Part shown: positions 15,301-27,300 of the stretch, piece by piece
Layout of the letters: each line of letters opens with the position of its first letter
How positions within the stretch are numbered: the stretch's first letter is position 1
Origin: Owenia fusiformis
Lineage: Eukaryota; Annelida; Polychaeta; Sabellida; Oweniidae
Assembly (NCBI GenBank): GCA_903813345.2
Contig: CAIIXF020000008.1
Coordinates: 13,378,822-13,442,821 of the forward strand
DNA: 64,000 bases
Direction: 5' to 3'
Translations under genes and position numbers: made by a program
The notes under the pieces: generated by a model
The model's input: the letters and a program-made list of their open reading frames with translations, nothing else
What the model was told of the DNA's origin: nothing
Databases searched by the model: none

Positions 15301-18300
15301 TACTATATCGACCTGAGCAATATGTGCCGTCATAGTGGTGGTCAAAAATGCATTAACGACCGGTCGAGAATGCATTTAACGACCGACAATTTTCCCCGGG
15401 AAATTAGATATCGTTCAGTGCGTAAGATTTTCTTGCTGTTTCAGTCCTGGTCGTTAACGGTTGTAATAATACTAATAACGTCATTTCTGCGGGCAATATA
15501 GTGAAATATATATTCATTATATTGCCCTTTGAAATGACGTTATTGTACTATTCTCACAAGTTATGCACCTAGAACCTCAGTAGATATGGGATATATCATT
15601 CCATTAACCTTGTCCCTTGATGAACTTGCATTACTAGAACTCATTATTGCCATGTTAATATCTACACTAATATACTTCTATATTCAACTCAAGGAACATC
15701 ACCTATCAAATTATGGTTGGCTTTTAGGCTAATATACTGCTAAATGCAAATGATTGAGCACTAATAGAACGGTGCATTTCTCAAAGATATTAGTCACTAT
15801 ACAAGACAAGAAAGAGACACCTGTAATTTTAGTTTATAGTGATGACTCAAATGCAATCATTTGCTTCTTTAAAATTAGAATGAATCGGGAAAAATAGCAA
15901 TAATTTACTGTATCCATACTTACCCTCGTGATCTATGCGTTCATGGGGTTTTGAGTGCAAAATGATTCTACGGGTTCAGGGATAATTACTACTCATGGTT
16001 GTTAACACAGACACATGCAAAAATATTTAAAAATGTTGTTTAATTTTTCCTATCCATCTTATGTCCTTGATAACAAAACAGTCTGTCCCCTTTACATTCC
16101 TAATTTTCAGAATTGTTTCTACAAGGCTTTTTGTTGCAGATTATTGACATAGATATACAGTACCCCAAGATGGCCCATCTTAATTTTTGTTCAAAAATTA
16201 GACTTCATATCCATTCAGCATGTTAGGTGGTGAAGCAATCTACTTTGCAGTATAATTTCTATTTAAAACATTACAGTTGACTTTATGCAAGAGCATATTC
16301 TGAACTGTTTAGTGTCTTAAACATGCCATGGAAGAATTAGAAAACATTAGCTAATATCACAAACATGTATAATTTCCAAGAGTGATAACCAGAGAGCAAA
16401 TTATTTCCTGTTACAGCACGACAAAGTTGATTGGAAAACTGTATTGTATTACAACTTTTAACAAGGCATTAACATGACAAAATGTCACCACCTAGTTGCT
16501 CACAATATTAAGTCAGATTTGAATTTCTGAGAACTTGTAAAGTCAAATTTGAACTTCTGAAAAGATGTAGATAATTTTGAAAAAAAAATTTGGTCAATTT
16601 GAAGCAAGTTGAAAACAGACCTTTTTGACCTTTTTTGACCTTGAGAAGGTCATTAAAGGTCAAATGTCAAATCTAAAGTCAGATTTGAATTTCTGAGAAC
16701 ATGTAGATGATTTTGAAAAAAAAATTAGTCAATTTGAAGCAAGTTGAAAAAAGACCTTTTTGACCTTTTTAGACCTTGAGAAGGTCATTGAAGGTCAAAT
16801 GTCAAATCTAAAGTCAAATCTAAAGTCATATTTGAATTTCTGAGAACATGTAGATGATTTTGAAAAAAAATTTAGTCAATTTGAAGCAAGATGAAAAAAT
16901 ACCCTTTTGACCTTTTTTGACATTGAGAAGGTCATTGAAGGTCAAATGTCAAATCTAAAGTCAGATTTGAATTTCTGAGAACATGTAGATGATTTTGAAA
17001 AAAAAATTTAGTCAATTTGAAGCAAGTTTAAAAAAGACCTTTATGACCTTTTTTGACTTTGAGAAGGTCATTGAAGGTCAAATGTCAAATCTTAAGTCAA
17101 ATCTAAAGTCAGATTTGAATTTCTGAGAACACATAGATGATTTTGAAATTTTTTTTAGTCAATTTGAAGCAAGTTGAAAACAGACCTTTTTGACCTTTTT
17201 TGACCTTGAGAAGGTCATTAAAGGTCAAATGTCAAATCTAAAGTCAGATTTGAATTTCTGAGAACATGTTGATGATTTTGAAAAAAAAAATTAGTCAATT
17301 TGAAGCAAGTTGAAAAAAGACCTTTTTGACCTTTTTTGACCTTGAGAAGGTCATTGAAGGTCAAATGTCAAATCTAAAGTCATATTTGAATTTCTGAGAA
17401 CATGAAGATGATTTTGAAAAAAAATTTAGTAAATTTGAAGCAAGATGAAAAAATACCTTTTTGACCTTTTTTGACATTGAGAAGGTCATTGAAGGTCAAA
17501 TGTCAAATCTAAAGTCAGATTTGAATTTCTGAGAACATGTAGATGATTTTGAAAAAAAAATTTAGTCAATTTGAAGCAAGTTGAAAAAAGACCGTTTTGA
17601 CCTTTTTTGACTTTGAGAAGGTCATTGAAGGTCAAATGTCAAATCTTAAGTCAAATCTAAAGTCAGATTTAGATGATTTTGAAAATTTTTTTTAGTCAAT
17701 TTGAAGCAAGTTGAAAACAGACCTTTTTGACCTTTTTTGACCTTGAGAAGGTCATTGAAGGTCAAATGTCAAATCTTAAGTCAGATTTGAATTTCTGAGA
17801 ACACGTAGATGATTTTGAAAAAAAAATTTAGTCAATTTGAAGCAAGTTGAAAACAGACCTTTTTGACCTTTTTTGACCTTGAGAAGGTCACTGAAGGTCA
17901 AATGTCAAATCTAAAGTCAAATTTGAATTTCTGAGAACATGTAGATGATTTTGAAAAAAAAATTTAGTCAAATTGAAGCAAGTTGAAAAAAGACCTTTTT
18001 GACCTTTTTTGACTTTGAGAAGGTCATTGAAGGTCAAATGTTAAATCTTAAGTCAAATCTAAAGTCAGATTTGAATTTCTGAGAACACATAGATGATTTT
18101 GAAAATTTTTTTTTTAGTCAATTTGAAGCAAGTTGAAAACAGACCTTTTTGACCTTTTTTGACCTTGACAAGGTCATTGAAGGTCAAATGTCAAATCTTA
18201 AGTCAGATTTGAATTTCTGAGAACACGTAGATGATTTTGAAAAAAAAATTTAGTCAATTCGAAGCAAGTTGAAAACAGACCTTTTTTACCTTTTTTGACC

Positions 18301-21300
18301 TTGAGAAGGTCATTGAAGGTCAAATGTCAAATCTAAAGTCAGATTTGAAGGTCAAATGTCAAATCTACAGTCAGATTTGAATTTCTGAGAACATGTAGAT
18401 GATTTTGAAAAAAAATTTAGTCAATGTGAAGCAAGTTGAAAAAAGACCTTTTTGACCTTGAGAAGGTCATTGAAGGTCAAATGTCAAATCTAAAGTCAGA
18501 TTTGAACTTCTGAGAACATGTAGATGATTTAGAAAAAAATTGAAGTCAGTCTAAACAGTATTTGTTAAGTTATAGGAAGTTGTAAGAAATTGTTACAGAC
18601 GCCAACCGCCGGACGCCAACCACCAACCACCAACCGCCGGACGCCGTCGAAAAAAAACGGAGACCATAACAATATGTCACCACTTTTGGTGGTGACATAA
18701 AAAAACGGAGACCATAACAATATGTCACCACTTTTGGTGGTGACATAATAATGATTCACTATTCACACTCTGTGCCATCACATTATTAAAGGGATGTGTT
18801 TTTAATATATAATCTTAAAGGCACCCACCTCTCATCACAATATGTGTATTTCATGTCCATGCTGTGCCGACTGAGGAACGTTTGTGTGTCCAGCGGCATT
18901 TCTATGTTGGCAGGATGAGGGATAGGCTCGCAAGTCAGAACGAGGCTCCGTACCGTTGAAGATTCACTATTGGCTCCCTCTACCTCTGTAGTTATTATGC
19001 GACCTGAACATTTTAACACCTGGAAATATAGAATAAAATGAAAGTATAAAATTTAAGGTTTTGTATGTAAGTTTTCCATTCATTGAAGCATGCTATTTGT
19101 CAATAAGTTAGGCAAAAAATGATTTCTCCAAATGAAGCAAACTTAAGAGTTGGGACATAGGGCGCTACTTATTTTGGCGGATTTGCTGTTTTGATGGCTA
19201 CTTAATTTGGCGGACTTTAACAATTTGGTGGATCCGCCATTATTCTATTTGTTCACAAATTGTACACAAATAATAATTTAACAAAGTTTTACAAAAATGA
19301 ATAAAGTTGAAAAAACATTAATGGCAATATTTTGTCAATTGCCAAAGAATGGATATGTAATGAGCATTCATTCAGACAAAAGCGACAGCCAGTTATCATT
19401 TGTCCAAAAATTGTTGACAGATGGAGAGACAAGATCGCAATTCAATAGGTGCTTGAGATACCCTTATCACATGAGCTAAAAAGGTCATAAATGATATTAT
19501 ATTTGTTGTTTTTTGACGTAATAATGCTTTCGCATGTTGCACCATCCTCCCATCACAGGGCTTCAAAATCCAGAATATATTCTTTCTTTTTACCCCCTGC
19601 GATAAGCAGTTAGCATTTCCCAGATTAAGAACTCGCAATCTGATTGGCTGTCGCAACACTGCAACAGAAATCATGTATAAGTCATTGCGCATAATTAGAT
19701 CACGTGATTCAGTTTAATCGGGTGCTTCCAAATTGGTTATAGCAGGGGGAAGAAGGAGGTACGGATTCTGGATACCTGCTTAGGAGGATGATGTTGCACG
19801 GATGGTTGAGAATACTGCAATAAATATATAAGATAAATAGACTGGGAAAAATGGTATTCTACAGATAAAAAACAAACTGAAAAACAGCACCTAAAACAGT
19901 AACAGTTTATCAAATTCATTTCCTATGCTAATCAAATTGTTTACAGGGAAGCTATTAACTCCATTTGCCACTGTAGGATTAACCCCAAATGCCCTTCCCC
20001 AAGTATCAAATAGTGTAATAACTCCAACCTGCCGAGTCACGTTTTGATTTTTGTTTTTCTCGTGAATCATTCATAATGTTATTGTGAGTGTTGGCTGGAC
20101 TATTATATAAGTACTCTATCATTAAATCGTGTTATTATCACCAGAATATACATCGACTCTTGATCGATACAATAATCGGCAGGTTCAAGGCCAAAGTGAT
20201 ATTTCATTGTTCCGTAAACAACTTGTTATACAGCTGTGCAACAGATATCTTGAACTGTCAGCAGATTTCTTAATATAATTTATGAAAACGTTTTTCATGA
20301 ACTATGAAAAAGTGCTTCAGAAATGTGCCATCAAAAAAATACTTTCTTCACTCATTTGAATGGTAGTGAAAATGTAGTTTAGAAATATTTGTTGAAAATG
20401 TTAAGGTGCTCAAGAAATGTTGTCCTTAGGTGCCAGCATTAAGTCTGTGTAATAGGTTCTCAATCTATCAGCTGATTTACAGACTATACGAGGTCAAAGT
20501 GATATTTTAATGTTCTGTAAACAGCTTTTTATGCATTTGTTCAGCAGAGCTTTAGAAATCGCTGGAGTTTTCGCCATATGTGAAATGAAGTTGTAGAAAG
20601 ATTCTTCTCAAAAAGTGTTTTTGTTTGATGCTCATAGGGCTTTCACATGCAAAATATTACCCCCTGCCATTTGTTACAGATGTCCACCACCAAAAAACAA
20701 ACACAAACCACTGGCTGCAATAATGTTTGAGACTTTAACAATATGTCACCACTTGTGGTGGTGGTGGTGACATTATAAAAATGCAATTTGGTGCTTCTGC
20801 AGTAGTATACTCTAGAAGTATAAAAGGCACTTCTCTGAAAAGTGCTCATTTGAAATATGCAAGTATGTCCTTTAAAAGGTGCTTCAAAGTTATCTATTTA
20901 TTAGCTTTTAACTACAAAGCAGACAAAAACATAGTAAGTAATTATCTAATAATATGGAGTACTATTTGCTTAAGTGTCTGTAAAGAAAGTGTAATAAACA
21001 AGTTCAAAGGTATTTTATTTATACCTGTAGCCGGATATGTATTTTAGTCTATTGTGTTAACCCATACATGTGTTCCATAAAGGTACAAGGCTAATTGTCA
21101 TTAGTTCAATACCTAAACCCCTCAAAAGATTAATAAATTTACTGATATTTTCAATGGAATAAATAACGATATTTGATAATTTGCAACCTAAGTTTCCAAG
21201 ATTTGCTGATGTGTCATTTCCATGTTAAGTTGGGACTTTCCCCTCGAACCCCCCCCCCCCCCCCCCCCCTGGCTACGGGCCTGATTTGAGAACATGTTTT

Positions 21301-24300
21301 AGAAAAATGCAGATTGAACCTTTTTAAACTGATTTTACTATATTGGAGTCATATCCTAAGATAGTAGCCAAAGTTAGAAATTATTATCTTTTTGTAATCA
21401 AATATTTTCTAATGATTCGTGATGATAAAATAGTCACTTTACACCAAAATCTTTAAAGTGAATTTTTAAATTCTCAAGATTATTTAGAATAAATATTTGG
21501 TAATTGTTGAAACAGTCTAGCAATGATGCGATTATGAGCAAAAATGTAGATATATTTGAAAAAGTTCTTCCTCCAAAGGTAGTGTGATCTAGACATTTAT
21601 CGTCTTAATTAATTAACATCTTTGGCTGGTTAAGTACACTATTAGTACAAGTTGCTCCTCTGGATGTAAAAACACCCTGTACTCATGTGCAGTAATTATA
21701 ACACTAAATTCGGAAGAATAAAATTGAAGAAATTATGCAAAAACTTGTGATATTTCAAACATTTTATTGTCTGTATAAATGCAAAAAAAGCTGAGAAATA
21801 AAGTGAAATGGTACAAGAAGAGAGATATTTTAAACATTGTCAAGAGAAATAAAGTGAAATGGTACAAGAAGAGAGATATTTTAAACATGATACATACTAT
21901 GGGTTCAATGACAAATGACTGGCCTTGAGTGTACTAATTTAATACTTTGTCTTACAATAAAAAAAAAATATGATCTTCTTGTATCAAGTAAACACTGTTA
22001 ATAATTTATCGAGCCATCATGACTTTATTATTTGATTGCAAGTGAAATGATGTTTGTTTTCCAGGGATCATGGGTTTACCACCATTTATATTACATGTAC
22101 TAGTATGTACTTATCTATTGTATGTTTGTTATCTCCATGTTGTCATGTTTTGTATCTTGTCGCCAATGTTGAAAAACTTAAGCAATACTATTGTATTTGA
22201 ATGTTTCATGGGATAAATGAGAGCGGAGACAAATCATGGGTAACAATAACCTCAAGATCCATATCATATCCAAATGCTTGTAGTATGAATTACCATGCTC
22301 TGATTGGGACAAATAAATATACAGATATGCATCCTCCGAATGCAGGGCTCAGACATCATCCACAATGTCCTTCCTTCTTCTGGAAGAACGAGGTATAAGT
22401 TCTGGAGGCCTGTGTTTGGAGGATGACAGATATGATGCTAATACTAAATCTTGATGACAACATAGTCAATGTTATGGCATATTATGGGAGTTTGAATGTG
22501 AAATAAATGGCAGCTACTTATGAAGTCATAAAATTCTGACTGCAATTTTGATTGGGTAACTGGATTTCGTTTGACATATCCTGAATGGGTAAAGCTAGAT
22601 CAAATGACGATTTCTTATTCAAAGGGTGCAGATGAAGCACTTTTAAAAATGGTTAAATACAATGAGTCCTCTAAAGACAGGATAACACCAAGATGATGGC
22701 AAATTGATCCCCTTATTTTGATAATGAAAAATGTGTCATCAATTTTATTCAAAGAAAATAACCATCAATTCAATTCTGGCAAATAACCGGTTATCAGGAA
22801 CATCTTCCTTCCTACTTGGCATGCTACTTCAATCCAGCCATATGTTTCAATTGCTAGCATGATTTTAACACATCCCAAAGAATTGCCTTAAATTGGGATT
22901 ATCCGGCAATATGATCCCAGGTGCGCATCATAAGTGAAATGAGTTCTTGATCTCAGGAGGCACAACTGTGCAAAGCATGTTATATTCAAAGAAGGTGAAA
23001 TAACACCAAGTTTAATATCATGTTTTTGTTGACTCATTTTAAAGATGTCATTTTAAAAGCAAAAAAGGCTCCAAAACGTAATAAAATATGTAGTTTGGAT
23101 GTTCATTTATGTCTGTGGATTATATTTTATACCACAAACACTTATAAATACCTGAAATTTGCAATAAAAGTGCCCAAAAATTGTTGTTTCGAAATTCCCC
23201 ATTTTTCCTGTATCGCGCTAGTCACGTGACCCTTACGCGTAGCAGGCAATGCCTAGTATTACTACCCTTTGCATTCGTTTGACTTCACTTCTTAAAAGAG
23301 AGCTTCGTCTTCACTCTTTCAAACTAAAATAAACCTGTGAACTCACCGCGCCAATCAGTGTTCGTCGGCCAAATTTGACCGACGTTCTATATATGGGCAT
23401 TCCTTCTGACGTCATCGTTGAGCCCGGAATTGACCAATGACATACGCATATTTAATTAGAACGCATTTGGCGTATGTTTCTTCAAGCTCGCTGATTGGTG
23501 GAAGAAAGGTCAGCACGTAGGTCAGAAGTGATTTACAACCCAAACTGTCACCGGTACCCGTCCTGGGGGCGGGGCTACTTAACTGTAATATGGTCTCTAC
23601 TAGGCAGAGTGTAGTTTAACTAGACTCTGCACGCAGGGTAAGTATTACAGATATTACAGTACATATTTCAACATGTTCAATATGGCAAACATCAGCGATT
23701 CTGACTCCCGGGTTCTGGGAAATTGCTATATATAAATCGGCGAGAGGGTGTTATTTAAGGAGGACAATTTAAGGAGGGGAAATATGTCCAAGTATGCCAG
23801 TAAAAGAGGAGATATGGACTTTAGACAAGTACTATGACGGAGAATCAACTAAAAAAATGTGCGTTCTGGAATGAAGACCCGTTGCCATTGACTGAGAATC
23901 CCAGCGATCCTATAATCCTACTCAGTTTGAATTTAGACGCGGAAAACAGGTTATGAAAACGGGCTCTCTGCAAAGTTATCAAATTTAAAAAAATATGGAT
24001 CTTGTTTTTGAGTGGCTTAACAAGCATTCGGATACAAGACTTGGCGCTATCTCTTGTCAAATACACGCAGACTTGCAGTAAATTGGCCATTGCAAATTGC
24101 AAAATCAGATCGTCAAATTAATCGCTTCGTTTTTAAACGTATGCTTCATATCTTCATCCAAAACTTTAGGATTCGATAGAGATAAGTTAAAACTTGTACA
24201 GGAAGAAATGGGAGATCCTACCTTAATTTAGAATCGCTGATTTCTCTGGACAAATTCCGAGAAGAAATTGTTCAACATCGCGATCAGCTCAGACTAAACT

Positions 24301-27300
24301 TACATGTCGTGCATGTCACTCTGAACTCACGTGATAAAATACGGCATTTTGATTGGTTACTACTCGTGTTGTCATGACGCGAAAAACAATAGTAAACACT
24401 GAATATGTTAATGAACTGTCATATATGGAGCAATTGTCTTTCTGATTGGTTAACTTTACACGCCTCCTAAATGAATATAGTAGTCGTAGTAAATGATTCA
24501 TTGATAACTCTGAAAGTGGGCGTGACCAGCTTTATTTTGACACCAAATTCAAGATGTTTCAAATAAAAATGGCCTCGCAAGACGAGGTTGAAATATCGGC
24601 AGTTTGATACTGATATGGTCTACGATAGATCAAAATTGACTGCCCCGCGTCATATGTCACGTGAGCCTATATTTGTTGAAAAATGAAAGAGATAGTGACA
24701 CTTTTTAATCTTAAGTTAATACCAATATTACAAACACATATCTATTTTTTTCATTAAATATTTATTTCTTCATTATACATACATTTGTTTTACACTGCAT
24801 TGATGTATTTTTGCAAAACCTTTGCTATTAGATCTTTAAATTTCAAATAGATCATTAAATCTAATTATGGCCTTGCGTCATATGTTTTGCCACACTCTAT
24901 ACTGAGCATTATGTTTGCATATGGGCTGATATTTTCTTTAAACGAACATTGAACTGAAGCCTTGCATTGAGTGTACCCCTCAACATTCTCTCTCCTACAA
25001 AAGCTTGGGTATTAGATATTTGGGAGGGGGGGGTAGAGATTTGGTAAGAGACTATTGAATGTTAATTTTGCTAGGTAAAACAGATCTGTTGGTATGTAAA
25101 TGTTTGGCAGTTTAGTTTTATTGTTTCATTTGATCTCTTTTGGCATACTCTAAAGATTATAGACTATATATCAACCTGGGAAATTTCGATTTATTTCTTT
25201 TTTGAAATATAAAAATGCAATATTTCTATTAACTAGAATCTAAGTACTAAGGCTGCTATACTAGAAAGTATATAAAGATTAAGAGGATCTAAGGTTAAGA
25301 TGAGGAATTATATCCACATTAATGATAATATCGTACTTTTTTTAGGTACGATAAAAACAGGATATACTATTTGCTTTAAGTTAATACTACTTTTAACAAG
25401 TTTTGTTTTAATATCAGCTGTAACAGGGTCTTCATGCCCCAGAACATATTTACAATTGTACGGCCCTATTGTAAGAGATCAACATGACTTAAGAGCAGAG
25501 TCCGGGTCGAGTCGTTACCACTTTTTCTGCCACTTAATAAATCAAATAGTTATAAAAGATGTTGCTAACAGTATGGCATATGAATAAACAGTGTCAAATA
25601 ACCAATATTGTATTTAATAAAAAAAAATTTTGTTCATAATAATTTCGAATTTGTTGAACTATTGTTGAACTTAATAATAGAATTGCCTCGATGGGGTAAA
25701 AATAATATTTTCTACTGGTATCTGAAAAGGACAATTCTAATAAAAAAATATTTGCAAAGGGAATATAAATACTTGTTTATTAAATGGTATTTAGATTATT
25801 TGAACGGGACATTTATAATTGAAAAAGAGATATTTATGAAAAGAATATCAACGCTAATTTATTTTTTGGTATGCCGATTGTTTGAACAGTCTTGTTTACT
25901 AGTTAAAACAGTAAGTCTAACTAAGTCTTCATAACCTGGAGGCTAAAATCTAGGCATATATTTTGGATAAGCTGGATGAGAGGTTAATAAACTGATAAAT
26001 ATTTGGTGCAACATGTTACAATTGACTGACACTTTCCCGATGGTAAATATTGCAACCATAATTATTCCATATAGAGAGAGTTGAAGTTTGGAATTTTTCA
26101 GGCACATGTCTTAAAAGATAATAAATTACATTCAGATTGATCCCCCTGCACAATCCCCCTTCCCCAAATGATCCCCCTGCACAATCCCCCTTCTCCAAAT
26201 GATCCCCCTGCACAATCCCCCTTCCCCAAATGATCCCCCTGCACAATCCCCCTTCCCCAAATGATCCCCCTGCAGAATCCCCCTTCCCAAAATAATAAAA
26301 ATGGACATATATGGATCATCCATCATAAATTGATATACAAAATTGTACACTGGACATATGGTTAAGGCCTGGTACAAAATGAACAGAATCAGATTGAATG
26401 TTGAGAATAATCTCAAAATTTGAAACGTCTCATTATTTTATAGTATTAATAAATGAATTCTTAAAATAAACAAGATTATTATAAATATATCTATAATAAA
26501 ATAAACAAGATTATTATAAATATATCTATAAAAAAGTGAGAGAATTTCAGACTGCAATGTCAGAAGCCAATTTCAGAACACAATGTGGCAATTACGAAAG
26601 TTCATTTTAAAATGTAAGGTTTGAACGTCTGTACTATATGTCGATATCATGTTTACTCCAAATAAAACTAATTCAGACCTTACCTTATATGTTGCAGATT
26701 TCAGATTTACATTTCGTCCTTTTGGGGTCAGTGTACATTTGAGGCGCATGAAGAAGTTGCGCTCCACTTCATCATCTGCGTGGTGTGTCCCAGAAAGTAC
26801 TTCTTGAATCTCTTCGTGGTCACATGGATGCGAATACTCAAATACTGACTGACCCATCAAATCAATCTGTAAATACACATCAGGCAATAGTGTAAACATG
26901 CACACAAAATGAATAAAATAAGCCAAATCCATCCCCAAAGGTATGACTTCTAGGCCAGGGGTTCAAAAATTATTTCAAAACCATGCATTTTTCACCAATT
27001 TGAGCCCCCTCCTTGGAATTTTTTAAGAACTGAACCCAATTGGCAAAAGATGGCTCTGGGTCTAACCTGTGTACATTGTCTAATCTAAGACCATTCCAAG
27101 AATCCACCTACTTTTCTATTTTCGCCGAGGTAGTCACACTAATCTATTCATCTTTTTTACTTTACAAATAACCCTTAAACCCTAGTCTCTGATCTTCAGG
27201 CCTCACCTCATACAGCTATACTTTTAAAAATCAATTCAAGTTGACACCTTTTTGAGATTCACAATGAGCAAGAGTGACACCTATATGAGATTCACAATGA

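Larger units (their letters stand above)
9993..18828 (-). other. HIF-alpha intron, 8.8 kb, repeat-rich
   Basis: This intron, between the two PAS-B exons, contains a 79-bp array, several inverted-repeat elements, a roughly 2-kb satellite and copies of the GTCACCAC element (listed separately). At 10,379-10,475 a roughly 35-bp stretch (ttgcccctatgctataacat...) occurs twice, and at 10,024-10,100 a roughly 40-bp stretch occurs twice. No exon was found, and the flanking exons join in phase without one. Confidence 0.75.
19020..26683 (-). other. HIF-alpha intron, 7.7 kb
   Basis: Besides the features listed separately, it has a copy of the 'actacttaatttggcgga' repeat at about 19,155-19,245 (another at 50,310-50,520), a 24-nt C run at about 21,249, a direct 45-bp duplication at 21,796-21,890, and a 37-bp duplication at 26,464-26,530. 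The composition changes at 23.2-24.7 kb, which is richer in CpG. No supported exon on the minus strand. Confidence 0.7.

Noticed and set aside
23220-24700. LTR retrotransposon with two terminal repeats
   Set aside because: No direct copy of the promoter-like block was found nearby, and no protease, reverse transcriptase or integrase motif was seen; left as an undefined block.
26016-26416. Three overlapping Gly/Cys-rich ORFs
   Set aside because: They are the same 31-bp C-rich array read in three frames.
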